A stretch of 34,425 nucleotides of DNA from SVQP01 sp045660125 (GTDB taxonomy: Bacteria; Bacillota; Clostridia; Oscillospirales; CAG-272): positions 1-34,425 of the forward strand of contig JAZRDG010000058.1 of NCBI GenBank assembly GCA_045660125.1. Reading direction: 5' to 3'. Numbering within the stretch: position 1 is the stretch's first letter; every line of letters starts with the position of its first letter. This document shows, one piece after another, positions 1-8,925 of the stretch. The position numbers and the translations under genes were made by a program. The notes beneath the pieces were generated by a model that was not told the DNA's origin, searched no databases, and worked only from the letters and a program-made list of their open reading frames with translations.

Positions 1-3000
1 GTCTCTGCTGCCGCAGGCTCGGGTAAGACCGCGACCCTGACGCAGCGCATCATCAATCAGATCACCGAGGACGAGAGCTGCACGCTGGAGCGCATGCTGA
101 TCGTTACCTTTACGCGTGCCGCCGCAGCCGAGCTGCGCGCGCGCATTGCGTCCGCCCTGACCGAGGCGATTGCGGCAGACCCTGCCAACCGTCACCTCAA
201 CCACCAGCTTTTGCTGCTGCCGGGCGCGCATATTCACACCATTGACGCGTTTTTCGGCGAGCCCGTGCGCGCAAACTTTGAACGCCTTGGGCTGCCTGCA
301 GGCTTTCGCATGGCGGATGACGGCGAGGCTGACGGCATTGCCGCATCGGTCATGGAGCAGATTATCGAGGATTTTTACACGCAAAGCCGCGATGCCGAGC
401 ACGGCGTTTTAGGGCTTGCACGCGAGAGCGCGTTCCTTTCGTTTGTCGAAACGCTGGTCTCCTCGCGCGATTTTTCCGCACTCGTGCCCACCCTGACCGA
501 TCTTTACCAAAGGCTGGTCACCTCGGAGCGCGGCGTGGGTCGCATTGCCGATTGCGCCGAGCGAATCGAGCGCGAGACCGAGGGCGACTTTTTTGAGTCT
601 CTCTGGGGCGCGCAGCTGCGCGATTACACGATCAATACCCTGCTCGCGCTTGAGCAGAAATTCCTTAAGGCAAAAGACGAGATCGCGCATGACCCCTCGT
701 GCGGTGCAGCCTTTGCCAATATGTTTGATTCCGACGCATCACGCTGCGGCATGATCGCGCACAGACTCAAGGACGGCGGCTACGCAGGCGCAGCCGAAGC
801 CTTTGCCGCGCATCCTGCCGTCAAAAAGCCCACGGTCAAAAAGGAGCAGAAAACGCCGCTTTGCGAGGAGTTTGAAAAATTCCGCAAAAAGCAAAACGAC
901 AAGATCAAAAAGCTTGCCGAGAACTTTACCGTCTCTCCCGAGGACATTCGCGCGCAATTTGCCGCAACCGCAGCCATTTGCCGCACGCTTTACGCCATTA
1001 TGGACGAATACGACAAGCGCTACGCAGAGGAAAAGCTGCGACTGGGCGTTTGCGAATTTTCGGACATGCCTCGCTTTATGCTGCAGCTTTTGCAAAACGA
1101 GGACGGCACGCCCACCGACCTTGCCGCCGCTTACCGCGACAAATTCGATTGGGTATACATTGACGAATACCAGGACGTCAACTCCTTGCAGGACAAGATA
1201 TTTTCCATCATCGGTGGCGACCACCGCTTTATGGTGGGCGACATCAAGCAAAGCATTTACGGCTTCCGCGAGGCTGATCCCTCGATCTTTGCCGCCTACC
1301 GCCGCCTGTTTGCCACGCTGACGCCCGATACGCTGCAAGATCCCCCCGAAACCGACCAGGGCTGCGTGCTGTTCATGTCCGAAAACTTCCGCTGCGATAA
1401 ATCGGTCATTGATTTTACCAACCTTGTTTGCGCTTATATCTTCGAGGCGTGCCCCGATACCATCGGCTACCGCCCCGATGACGATCTGATCAACAAAAAA
1501 ACTGCCCCCGAGGGCTACGTCAGCCCACAGGTGGTGCTGCAGATCACGCAGCCTGCCGACGCGGACGAGGACGAGGATGACGAGGATGACGAAGACCTCG
1601 CTGCCGACACCGAAACGCAAGCCGCGGTCAATGAGATCTTGCGCCTGCTTGCAGGAGAGCGCAAGGCAGACGGCACGCCCATTCTGCCCTCGGATATCGC
1701 CATTCTCAGCCGTACCAAAGCGCCGTTTGACGCGTTTGCGCAGGCGCTGACCGAGGCGGGCGTGCCCGTGTCGCAGCAAACGGGCGGCGAGCTTTACAAA
1801 AGCGCGCCCTACCGCTTCTGGCTCTCGCTTTTGGACGTGATCGACAATCCTTCTCAGGATATTCCGCTTTCCTATCTGCTCACCGAGCCGCAGAGCGGCA
1901 AAAAAGCTGCGTTTGCACCCGAGCAGCTTGCCATCATTCGCAAGGCGGCAGCGCATAATCTCTCGCTTTACGATGCGCTGGCGCAGTACGCTGCTACTGG
2001 CGAGGACGCTGCCATTGCCGCGCTTTGCGCCGCCTTTTGCCAAAAGCTGGAGGCATGGCGCGCGCTTGCCGTGCAGCTTGGCGCGGATGCGCTCTTGACC
2101 CAGCTTGCGCAGGACGAGCACCTTGCTGCCTTTGCCGAGAGTGAAGCGTTTTTGTTCCTTTACGAGAATGCGCGACAGTTCACGCGCAAGCATTGGAACG
2201 GACTTTACGGCTTTGTGCGCGCGCAGCATCGCGCGGCTAACGCCAAGAGCTCGGGCTCGGAGGCTTCCAGCGCGGGCGGCGGCGTGACGCTTATGACCGT
2301 GCACCACTCCAAGGGTCTTGAATACCCCGTTTGCTTCCTTGTCAAGTGCGGCAAGAAATTCAACCGCCGCGACAGCCAGCAGACGCTGATCTACGATAAG
2401 GACATGGGCGTGGGCATCAAGCTCTCGGACGGCAAGGGCAAGCGCGATACGCTTTTGCGCCGTGCCATGACGCTGGGTAAGGTGCACCGCAGCACCGAGG
2501 AGGAGATGCGCACCCTGTACGTGGCGCTCACTCGTGCGCGCGAGCGACTTTACCTGACCGCAACCATTAAAAAGTCCTACACCGCCCTGTGGCACGAATG
2601 CGCGATGGGTGGCAGTGCTGATATTCTCGGGGCGCCCAATCACCTTTGCTGGGTGCTCTCCGCCATGGCGGCAAACGAGCAAAAGGCTACCGATTGCTGC
2701 CGCGTGGAGCTTTACACCGAGGGGCAGGTTGCGCCCGTGACGCGCTCTGCAACAGTCACCGCAGCCGCTGCCGAAGGTAAGAGCGACCAAGGCAGCGCGC
2801 ATTACGCCGCGCTCATGCAGCTCTCGGGCACGCAAAAGCAGCACACCTCGCTGCTTTACAAGATCCCCTCCAAGGCTGCCGCCTCCAAGCTCTCCCCCAA
2901 TATGTTAGACACCGATTTCTGCTTTTTCGAGGGCGAGAGCGCGGACGAGATGCAGACACGCGAGGCACTTACGCGCAGACTTGAGCAAATGCACTCCGAA

Positions 3001-3591
3001 AAGCCCGATTTCTTTGCCCTGATGGCGGAAAACGCCAAGCCCACGGCTGCCGAGCGCGGCACGGCGGCGCATCTGGTTTTGCAGTATTGCGACTTCGCCC
3101 GCGTGGCAGAATACGGCATTGCGGACGAGCTGGAGCGACTTGTGCGCGAGAAATTCATCACCAAACGCATTGCGAGCATTGTAGATCGCCGCGCGCTGGG
3201 ACGCTTCTTTGACAGCGCGTTCTTCCCTTTGGTCATGGACGCGGACAAGATCATGCGCGAGGTGCATTTCAACAACTTTGTGCCGCTGGAGAACTTTACG
3301 CAAAATTCCGAGATCAAGCAACTGGTCGAAGGTAAACTCTTGCACGTACAGGGCTCGATCGACCTCTTACTGGTGGGCAAGGACGGCAGCATTACGCTTT
3401 GCGACTACAAGACCGACCACCCCACCCCCGAGGAAAAGCGCGACCACGACCTGTACCGCGCGCGCATGCTCCGCGCGCACAAGGATCAGCTTACGCATTA
3501 CGCCCGCGCCGTGGAGCAGCTGTTCGGCAAAGCCCCCGACCGCGCATTCGTGTTCTCGCTGACGCTTGGCGAGGCGATTGAGCTTGCGTAA
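1..3591 (+). CDS. addA: ATP-dependent helicase/nuclease subunit A, 5' end cut by window edge
   Basis: AddA is the UvrD-like helicase and nuclease half of the AddAB complex, which resects double-strand breaks for recombination in Gram-positive bacteria. The reading frame is open from base 1, giving 1196 residues, and it begins inside Walker A (VSAAAGSGKT, residues 1-10), so probably only about 20-30 residues lie outside. Further helicase motifs are DEYQD (about 388), VGDIKQSIYGFR, VHHSKGLE (about 767) and VALTRARE (about 841). The C-terminal RecB-like nuclease is intact, with GSIDLLL followed by DYKTD near residue 1135. The length agrees with full AddA. AddB would be expected just upstream, outside the window. 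An acidic run of Asp and Glu (about residues 520-535) sits between the helicase halves and is unusually dense. A strong terminator follows. Confidence 0.95.
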   Translation, partial: VSAAAGSGKTATLTQRIINQITEDESCTLERMLIVTFTRAAAAELRARIASALTEAIAADPANRHLNHQLLLLPGAHIHTIDAFFGEPVRANFERLGLPAGFRMADDGEADGIAASVMEQIIEDFYTQSRDAEHGVLGLARESAFLSFVETLVSSRDFSALVPTLTDLYQRLVTSERGVGRIADCAERIERETEGDFFESLWGAQLRDYTINTLLALEQKFLKAKDEIAHDPSCGAAFANMFDSDASRCGMIAHRLKDGGYAGAAEAFAAHPAVKKPTVKKEQKTPLCEEFEKFRKKQNDKIKKLAENFTVSPEDIRAQFAATAAICRTLYAIMDEYDKRYAEEKLRLGVCEFSDMPRFMLQLLQNEDGTPTDLAAAYRDKFDWVYIDEYQDVNSLQDKIFSIIGGDHRFMVGDIKQSIYGFREADPSIFAAYRRLFATLTPDTLQDPPETDQGCVLFMSENFRCDKSVIDFTNLVCAYIFEACPDTIGYRPDDDLINKKTAPEGYVSPQVVLQITQPADADEDEDDEDDEDLAADTETQAAVNEILRLLAGERKADGTPILPSDIAILSRTKAPFDAFAQALTEAGVPVSQQTGGELYKSAPYRFWLSLLDVIDNPSQDIPLSYLLTEPQSGKKAAFAPEQLAIIRKAAAHNLSLYDALAQYAATGEDAAIAALCAAFCQKLEAWRALAVQLGADALLTQLAQDEHLAAFAESEAFLFLYENARQFTRKHWNGLYGFVRAQHRAANAKSSGSEASSAGGGVTLMTVHHSKGLEYPVCFLVKCGKKFNRRDSQQTLIYDKDMGVGIKLSDGKGKRDTLLRRAMTLGKVHRSTEEEMRTLYVALTRARERLYLTATIKKSYTALWHECAMGGSADILGAPNHLCWVLSAMAANEQKATDCCRVELYTEGQVAPVTRSATVTAAAAEGKSDQGSAHYAALMQLSGTQKQHTSLLYKIPSKAAASKLSPNMLDTDFCFFEGESADEMQTREALTRRLEQMHSEKPDFFALMAENAKPTAAERGTAAHLVLQYCDFARVAEYGIADELERLVREKFITKRIASIVDRRALGRFFDSAFFPLVMDADKIMREVHFNNFVPLENFTQNSEIKQLVEGKLLHVQGSIDLLLVGKDGSITLCDYKTDHPTPEEKRDHDLYRARMLRAHKDQLTHYARAVEQLFGKAPDRAFVFSLTLGEAIELA

Positions 3592-3617
3592 AACGCGCGT
3601 GATTCGTTCAACAATGC

Positions 3618-3652
3618 AAAAGGACTATGCCTTTATGACATAGTCCTTTTTT
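3618..3652. terminator. Bidirectional terminator between addA and the converging gene
   Basis: A perfect 12-bp stem, AAAAGGACTATG pairing with CATAGTCCTTTT, has a 9-nt loop, an A-run on the left and a T-run on the right. It can therefore stop transcription from both sides. The right arm touches the stop codon of the minus-strand gene. Confidence 0.85.
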
Positions 3653-4509
3653 CATATTTGCGGCGGCAAAACGCCGATGGGTAACAGGGTAGCGTACAGA
3701 TCAAGCAAGGCTTCCCTTTCGGGTACGTTTGCAATGCCCACGCGTACGGTGGGAACGTCCGAGGGATTGGGCAGGCACGCCACCAAAGTCGCGGCGGCGC
3801 GCAAGGCGTCGGCACTCTGCACAGTCAGCACAATACGCGAAAGGCATCCGCTCTGCTGCAAATACGCAAGCAGGGCGCGCCATGCGTCCGTGGCGGCAAA
3901 ATCCGATTGCACGTACAAATCAGAGCCTCGCTCGGCGCACAGCTTGCCAAGCACGCGCAGGGTCTGTGCACTCAAATGGTCGCGTTCTTCGGCAGTCAGT
4001 TTCTCTCGCTCCGTCTCGCAAAGCCGCTTTGCCGTATACGGATTGGGCTTTACAAAGCTTTCGATTTGCGCCGTCACGCATATCGCTTGCACAGAGACGC
4101 TTACAAGTCGCATCATCAGCTGTGCGGTGGGAGCGGCATAAAACGCTTGCCCCACGTCGGCACAGCAAAGCGTATCTTGCACGGGAGCGGCAAACGGAAT
4201 CTCGCACACCTTGGGCAGCGCGGGCTGCTCTCCCTGCCCTGTCAGCGCATGCGCTGCAGCATGCCACAAATCGGGCGCGGTCCGGGGGCAAATGGGCACG
4301 GCAACGCCAAGCAAATTCTCGATCAGTGCAGCGTCCGCCTGCAAAATCTCATGCCCACGGCAAAGCAGCATACACTCCGCATACGCGGCAAAGCGGTCGT
4401 AATCCGAGCCGTTTTGTATGGTATCCTCGCACACGCCGCACGCGCGCAGCAAAGCGTTTCTGTCGCACGCCGCTTGCATCAGCTGCCAAAGATTGGTCGC
4501 GTTTTTCAT
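3652..4509 (-). CDS. Uronate isomerase-like protein, truncated, probably non-catalytic
   Basis: This 285-residue protein resembles internal parts of uronate isomerase (UxaC, about 465 residues). The first 75 residues follow the family's order: an LW segment, RNALLRACGV (compare the family's KWRAMRANGV), SDYDRFAAYAE (compare DYEKFQAWAE) and RTAPDLW (compare KTADEIW). The region TLRVLGKLCAERG and the following LLAYLQQSGCLSRIVL also match UxaC order. The metal-binding HCHL motif that should precede residue 1 is absent. The LTDSR-type segment with the catalytic Asp, expected after the C-terminus, is also absent, and the central region is shortened. The start at 4509 is chosen for the GGGGGGAG site just upstream and the promoter at 4534-4562; a longer reading to 4575 would lie upstream of the predicted transcript start. 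The family assignment is from memory of the motifs. It could be a decayed gene, but the frame is intact and expression signals are good. Confidence 0.6.
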   Translation of the reverse strand: MKNATNLWQLMQAACDRNALLRACGVCEDTIQNGSDYDRFAAYAECMLLCRGHEILQADAALIENLLGVAVPICPRTAPDLWHAAAHALTGQGEQPALPKVCEIPFAAPVQDTLCCADVGQAFYAAPTAQLMMRLVSVSVQAICVTAQIESFVKPNPYTAKRLCETEREKLTAEERDHLSAQTLRVLGKLCAERGSDLYVQSDFAATDAWRALLAYLQQSGCLSRIVLTVQSADALRAAATLVACLPNPSDVPTVRVGIANVPEREALLDLYATLLPIGVLPPQI

Positions 4510-4533
4510 GCTCTCCCCCCTTTCTTTTTCTTT

Positions 4534-4562
4534 ATTGTAGCACACGCGGCGCATTTTTGCAA
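4534..4562 (-). promoter_or_regulatory. Sigma-A type promoter for the uronate isomerase-like gene
   Basis: On the minus strand TTGCAA (4557-4562) and TACAAT (4534-4539) are separated by 17 bases, and a TG lies just before the -10 box. Transcription would start near 4527, leaving a leader of about 18 bases with the ribosome site. Confidence 0.75.
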
Positions 4563-4669
4563 GTTTTGGGAGCAAAAATGTGAATTTTTCCGAAAATATT
4601 GCGTTTTTCTCTATACAAACGCCAAAAGTTGTGATATTATTATACTATCTATATATTATGGAGAAGTAT

Positions 4670-5488
4670 ATGCTTTGCGATTTACATACACATACGCACA
4701 ATTCATTTGACGGATTCCCCGAAGCAAGCGCACTTGCCATGGCACAGGCTGCCGTGGACGCAGGCGTTGGCGTGCTTGCCCTGACCGACCATTGCGAGGT
4801 CAACGGGCAGGTGCAAGGGCTTTACCCCTATTTTGATCAGGCGGCTGCATTTGCCGAGGTCAGCGCGGCGCGTGACGCGTTCGCGGACAAGCTGACGCTT
4901 TTGCGCGGACTTGAGCTGGGGCAGCCCATGGAGCACCCCGAGCAGGCGCTTGCCATGCGCGAGGCGCACGATTACGATTTCGTCATCCTCTCGCTGCATA
5001 ATATTCCCGACGTTCCCGATTTCTATCTGCTGCGCACCGATCGCATGTCCGAGCGTCATTACCACGCGCTCTACGACAGGCTGCTTGACGAGATGATCAG
5101 ATCGGTCGCCTTCCCCGGTGTGCACACGCTGGCGCACGTGACCTACCCTGCGCGCTACTGGGCAGAGGCAGGCAAGCAATTTGATCTGACACAGCATATC
5201 CCCCGTCTGACCCGCCTTTTCGAGCTGCTTTGCAAGCACGGCGTGGCACTGGAGGTCAACGTTTCCACGCTTTGGAAGGGTCACGGCTTTGCCATGCCCG
5301 ACCGCGAGCTGCTCACGCTTTACAAGCAGGTGGGCGGTGAGCTTGTCACCATCGGCTCGGACGCGCACGCCCCCGTCAACGTGGGCAATTGCATCCAGGA
5401 CGGCAGCAAGCTGCTCTATGAGTGCGGCTTTGACAAGATCGTTGCCTACAAAGAGGGCAAGCAATTTTTCGTTCCCATTACAACATAA
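4670..5488 (+). CDS. PHP-domain phosphoesterase, histidinol-phosphatase (HisJ/HisK) family
   Basis: This 272-residue protein is a metal-dependent phosphoesterase of the PHP superfamily, most like the histidinol-phosphatase that makes histidinol in histidine synthesis. Metal ligands are visible in order: HTHTHNS at the N-terminus, LTDHCE, GLELG, SLHNI, a LAHVTYPARYW segment and SDAH near the C-terminus. Length fits the HisK group. The start is the second in-frame ATG (4670), because GGAG lies 6 bases before it and overlaps an earlier ATG at 4658. No histidine genes are adjacent, so the exact substrate is not settled. The next gene starts 12 bases downstream, so it heads an operon with the MutS-like, Lrp and aminotransferase genes. 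Confidence 0.85.
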   Translation: MLCDLHTHTHNSFDGFPEASALAMAQAAVDAGVGVLALTDHCEVNGQVQGLYPYFDQAAAFAEVSAARDAFADKLTLLRGLELGQPMEHPEQALAMREAHDYDFVILSLHNIPDVPDFYLLRTDRMSERHYHALYDRLLDEMIRSVAFPGVHTLAHVTYPARYWAEAGKQFDLTQHIPRLTRLFELLCKHGVALEVNVSTLWKGHGFAMPDRELLTLYKQVGGELVTIGSDAHAPVNVGNCIQDGSKLLYECGFDKIVAYKEGKQFFVPITT

Positions 5489-5500
5489 AGAGGTTTTATC

Positions 5501-7114
5501 ATGGAATTAACTTTCTTTTCTCTGCTCTATCCGGGTGAGCAATCCCAAAAGGACCATTTCAGCGGCAAATACTGCCCCGATATCGATACCTACACGCTCT
5601 CCGAGCTTGGTCTTCTGGAGGCGTTTGACTTAAAAAACAGCAAGGTGGAGGAATATTTCACCATTGATCCTGCCGTGATGCGCTACCGTGGCGAGATGTT
5701 TGCCGATATGCTGCGCTGCCCCAAGCTCGGAGAGACGCTGAGCGCGCTGATGCCCGTGCTTTCCGACATTATGGAGCTGCGACGCCTGGAAAGCGACAGC
5801 GGCGACACGCACGATTACCTTTCCAGCATGACCGAGATTGAGCTCTACATCTCCTGCATCGAGCTTTTGCAGGAGGGTCTTGCCGAGGCACGCCCCTATA
5901 TCAAGGGCTTGGCGTTCACCACGCTTGCAGACCGCATTGCAGAGCTTGCAGACTCGGATTACTACCGCGAGCTCAACGCTCGCCTTGCCGAGCTGACCAA
6001 GCGCGTGCGCGACATCAAATCGGTCACCATCGGCGTTAACCTTGATGCGCAGCTGCGCCCCGTGCACGCAGGCGTGCTGTCCATCAACCCCGAGCCCTTC
6101 AAGTCGGGTGACGTGATCGACAAGATCCTGCGCCTGAACTTCAAGAACGACCAGTACACCTGCATTGCAAGCCTTGTGCCCTTTGGCAAAAAGCAATCCG
6201 AGAACCAGAAAATGGCGCTCTCGCTGGCGTTCAATTCGGCAATCAACGACGTTTACAGCGACTCCTTGCGCTCTTGGAAAAAGATCGTACAGACCTACGT
6301 GCTGGAAAACGCAGATTTCCTGCTTGGTCTGATGCCCGAGATCGAATTCGTGACCAAGGCTGCCGCTATGCAAAAGGCGCTTTCCGAGCGCGGCTGCACG
6401 CTGTCCGTGCCCGAGATCAGACCCATGTCCGAGCGCACCTTTGTGGCAACCGACCTGTATAACCCCTGCGTGGCACTCAAGCTGGCAAAGGACGAAACGG
6501 TGGTGCCCAACGACGTGGAATTCTCGCGCGAGGGCGTTGGCATTTGGGTGCTGACCGGCCCCAACCGCGGCGGTAAATCGGTTATCACCTGCGCCATTGG
6601 TCTTGCGCAGGTCATGATGCAGCTGGGTATGTACGTGCCTGCAGAGCACGCTGCCATCAGCCCCTGCGACGCCATTTATACCCACTTCCCCACCGGTGCG
6701 GACGACACGATCGACAAGGGTAGACTTGGCGAGGAATGTGCACGTCTTGGCGAGATCTTTGACTGCGTGAGCGCCGACTCCTTGGTGCTGCTGGACGAAT
6801 CTCTTTCCTCCACCGGCTCTTACGAGGCTTCCTATATCGCTGCAGAGGTGCTGGCAGGCTTGGCACGCGTTGGCTGCCGCTGCCTGTTCTCCACGCACCT
6901 GCACGAGCTTGCAGCAGAGATTGACCGACTCAACGAGCAATCGCTCGCGGCAGGCGGCTCGCGCATTGACACCTTGGTGGCAGGCATTGAGGGTGAGGGC
7001 AAGCGTTCCTTTAAGATCGTGCGCGCAAAGCCCGACGGCAAATCCTACGCACGCGACATTGCCAAGCGTTACGGCTTGACCTTTGATAGCATTTTAGAAA
7101 AAATCAACCGTTAA
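5501..7114 (+). CDS. MutS-family ATPase lacking the mismatch-recognition domain
   Basis: The 537-residue protein has a MutS-type ABC ATPase at its C-terminal end: Walker A GPNRGGKS (353-360), Walker B LVLLDES (428-434) and the STHLHEL segment (about 464-470). The N-terminal 340 residues look like the helical core and clamp region only. MutS of about 850-900 residues carries an N-terminal mismatch-binding domain with a Phe-x-Glu motif; nothing of that kind is present, and no Smr endonuclease tail as in MutS2 is seen. Proteins of this size form a separate MutS-like group in Clostridia whose role is not established. Walker A has Asn-Arg where classical MutS has Asn-Met. AGAGG precedes the ATG. 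The gene sits between a PHP phosphatase and an Lrp regulator with short spacings, so a repair function is not implied by context. Confidence 0.85.
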   Translation: MELTFFSLLYPGEQSQKDHFSGKYCPDIDTYTLSELGLLEAFDLKNSKVEEYFTIDPAVMRYRGEMFADMLRCPKLGETLSALMPVLSDIMELRRLESDSGDTHDYLSSMTEIELYISCIELLQEGLAEARPYIKGLAFTTLADRIAELADSDYYRELNARLAELTKRVRDIKSVTIGVNLDAQLRPVHAGVLSINPEPFKSGDVIDKILRLNFKNDQYTCIASLVPFGKKQSENQKMALSLAFNSAINDVYSDSLRSWKKIVQTYVLENADFLLGLMPEIEFVTKAAAMQKALSERGCTLSVPEIRPMSERTFVATDLYNPCVALKLAKDETVVPNDVEFSREGVGIWVLTGPNRGGKSVITCAIGLAQVMMQLGMYVPAEHAAISPCDAIYTHFPTGADDTIDKGRLGEECARLGEIFDCVSADSLVLLDESLSSTGSYEASYIAAEVLAGLARVGCRCLFSTHLHELAAEIDRLNEQSLAAGGSRIDTLVAGIEGEGKRSFKIVRAKPDGKSYARDIAKRYGLTFDSILEKINR

Positions 7115-7124
7115 GGAGTGTATC

Positions 7125-7604
7125 ATGGATAAGATTCTCAAGGCACTGGAAGATAACGCCAAGCTGACCCCCGAGCAGCTGGCTGTCATGTTCAACAAGG
7201 AACAGGGCGATATTAAGGAACTGATCAAAAAATACGAGGCGGACGGCGTGATCCTTGGCTACAAGGCAATGATCGACTGGGATAAGACCGACCGCGAATA
7301 CGTGACCGCGCTCATCGAGGTCAAAATGACCCCCCAGCGCGACCGCGGCTTTGACCGCGTGGCTGAAAAGATCTACAACTACCCCGAGGTGCAGAGCCTG
7401 TACCTGATGTCGGGCGGTTACGATCTTTGCTTGGTCATTGAGGGCAAGACCATGAAGGAGGTTGCTTACTTCGTGGCGCAAAAGCTTGCTCCTATCGAAT
7501 ACGTCATCTCCACCGCAACGCACTTCGTTCTTCGCAAGTACAAGGACAAGGGCGTGATCTACGGTGCGGAAGAGGTTGACGAGCGAGGATTTGGCAATCT
7601 ATGA
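7125..7604 (+). CDS. Lrp/AsnC family transcriptional regulator
   Basis: A 159-residue protein with an N-terminal helix-turn-helix (about residues 5-50) and a C-terminal ligand-sensing (RAM/AsnC) domain; the MSGGYDLCLVIEG stretch (about 107-119) is typical of the effector fold. Such regulators bind amino acids and control amino-acid metabolism. AAGGAG precedes the ATG by a normal distance. Its last codon overlaps the ATG of the aminotransferase by four bases (ATGA), so the two are translationally coupled. The same pairing occurs in Bacillus subtilis alaR-alaT (yugG-yugH), which suggests this protein regulates its aminotransferase neighbour. Confidence 0.93.
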   Translation: MDKILKALEDNAKLTPEQLAVMFNKEQGDIKELIKKYEADGVILGYKAMIDWDKTDREYVTALIEVKMTPQRDRGFDRVAEKIYNYPEVQSLYLMSGGYDLCLVIEGKTMKEVAYFVAQKLAPIEYVISTATHFVLRKYKDKGVIYGAEEVDERGFGNL

Positions 7605-8773
7605 ATTACGACAAGTTACTCTCCCGTACGGTCAGCGAGCTAAAGCCGTCGGGAATCCGCAAATTTTTCGACTTGGTCGGTGAGATGACCGACGTGACCG
7701 CGCTGACCGTGGGTCAGCCCGACTTTGTCACGCCGTGGCATATCCGCGAGGCAGGCATTGAGAGCCTGGAGCGCGGCAAGACCTACTATACCTCCAACGC
7801 GGGTAACCTTTCGCTGCGCACCGAGATCGGCAAATATCTGGATCGCAGATTCGGCTTGCACTACAACCCTGCCGACGAGGTAGTGGTCACGGTTGGCGGC
7901 AGCGAGGCGATCGACATTGCCATTCGCGCCATCGTGGAGCCGGGGGATGAGGTCATTATCCCCATGCCCTCGTTTGTGTGCTACGAGCCCATCGTGCGCA
8001 TGGCAGGTGGCGTTCCCGTGATCATCAACACCACCTTTGAGGATAAATTCAAGCTCACCGCAGAGCAGCTCAAGGCAGCCATGAGCGAGAAGACCAAGCT
8101 TTTGGTGCTGCCCTACCCCAACAACCCCACGGGCGCGATCATGGACGCAGATGACCTTGAGGCAATTGCGCAGGTGCTGCGCGGCACCAATATCGCGGTG
8201 CTTTCCGACGAGATCTATGCAGAGCTGACCTTTGGCAAAAAGCACGTATCTATTGCAACGCTGCCCGGCATGTGGGAGCGCACCATCATTGTCAGCGGCT
8301 TTTCCAAGGCGTACGCCATGACAGGCTGGCGACTTGGTTACCTCTGCGCCCCTGCACCGCTTGCAAAGCAAATGCTCAAAATTCACCAGTACGCCATTAT
8401 GTGCGCGCCCACCACGGCACAGTTTGCCGCTGAGGAGGCACTGCGCAACGGCGACGGCGACATTGCCTACATGGCAGAGGAATACGACCACCGCCGCAGA
8501 CTGATCTATGCAGGCTTGACAGAACTTGGCATTGAGTGCTTTGAGCCCGAGGGCGCGTTCTATATCTACCCCTATATCGGCAAATTCGGACTTTCCAGCG
8601 AGGAATTCTGTCAAAGACTTCTGATGGAGCAAAAATGCGCCATCGTCCCCGGCACCGCCTTTGGCGAATGCGGCGAGGGCTTTGCGAGAATTTCCTACGC
8701 TTACAGCGTCAAGCATATCACGCAGGCGCTTGAAAAGATCGGCGCGTTTGTCAAGACCTTGGAAAACAAGTAA
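7601..8773 (+). CDS. Class I/II PLP-dependent aminotransferase, AlaT/AspC-like
   Basis: A 390-residue fold-type I aminotransferase that would transfer amino groups between an amino acid and a 2-oxo acid in the cytoplasm. Visible cofactor residues are the PYPNNPTG loop (171-178), LSDEIYAEL with Asp203 and Tyr206, and the Schiff-base lysine in SGFSKAYAMTGWRLGY (Lys236, with Arg244 binding phosphate). A substrate carboxylate arginine is likely in GFARISYA near the C-terminus. The GQPDF segment (38-42) is common to alanine, aspartate and aromatic enzymes, so the substrate cannot be read off. Coupling to an Lrp-type regulator points to the AlaT-like subgroup. It is the last gene of the operon and is followed by a strong terminator. 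Confidence 0.92.
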   Translation: MNYDKLLSRTVSELKPSGIRKFFDLVGEMTDVTALTVGQPDFVTPWHIREAGIESLERGKTYYTSNAGNLSLRTEIGKYLDRRFGLHYNPADEVVVTVGGSEAIDIAIRAIVEPGDEVIIPMPSFVCYEPIVRMAGGVPVIINTTFEDKFKLTAEQLKAAMSEKTKLLVLPYPNNPTGAIMDADDLEAIAQVLRGTNIAVLSDEIYAELTFGKKHVSIATLPGMWERTIIVSGFSKAYAMTGWRLGYLCAPAPLAKQMLKIHQYAIMCAPTTAQFAAEEALRNGDGDIAYMAEEYDHRRRLIYAGLTELGIECFEPEGAFYIYPYIGKFGLSSEEFCQRLLMEQKCAIVPGTAFGECGEGFARISYAYSVKHITQALEKIGAFVKTLENK

Positions 8774-8783
8774 TCATATTTTC

Positions 8784-8818
8784 ACTCGCGCTGTCCTGTG
8801 GGCAGCGCGAGTTTTTTA
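8784..8818 (+). terminator. Rho-independent terminator after the aminotransferase
   Basis: A perfect 10-bp stem, ACTCGCGCTG pairing with CAGCGCGAGT, closes a 9-base loop and is followed directly by a run of six T. Confidence 0.9.
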
Positions 8819-8889
8819 GTGACATTCGTAACATTGCACAAATATCCGTGACAATTCTTGCGTTTTGTTACTATTTTTCACATTTTCCC

Positions 8890-8918
8890 TTGACAAGAGC
8901 GTCGAATGGGCGTATAAT
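8890..8918 (+). promoter_or_regulatory. Consensus promoter of the beta-propeller-like secreted protein
   Basis: Exact TTGACA (8890-8895) and exact TATAAT (8913-8918) are 17 bases apart. This is the full vegetative consensus, so strong expression is expected unless repressed. Confidence 0.9.
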
Positions 8919-8925
8919 GCAAGTA

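Noticed and set aside
1558..1610. Acidic Asp/Glu run in addA as a frameshift or foreign insert
   Set aside because: The frame continues properly with helicase motifs on both sides; it is a low-complexity linker between helicase halves, noted in the gene entry only.
739..2844. A 701-codon open frame on the minus strand
   Set aside because: It is the exact antisense of addA, has no family motifs and odd composition (Arg, Ala, His-rich); the plus-strand gene has all helicase and nuclease motifs.
4629..4657. TTGTGA-17-TATATT as a promoter for the PHP phosphatase gene
   Set aside because: Transcription would start about at 4664 and lose the GGAG site that defines the start at 4670. An alternative -10 (TATACT, 4641-4646) lacks a -35 box, so no promoter is listed.
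5630..6940. A 436-codon open frame on the minus strand
   Set aside because: It mirrors the MutS-like gene, whose Walker motifs are clear; the antisense product has no recognisable domain or ribosome site.
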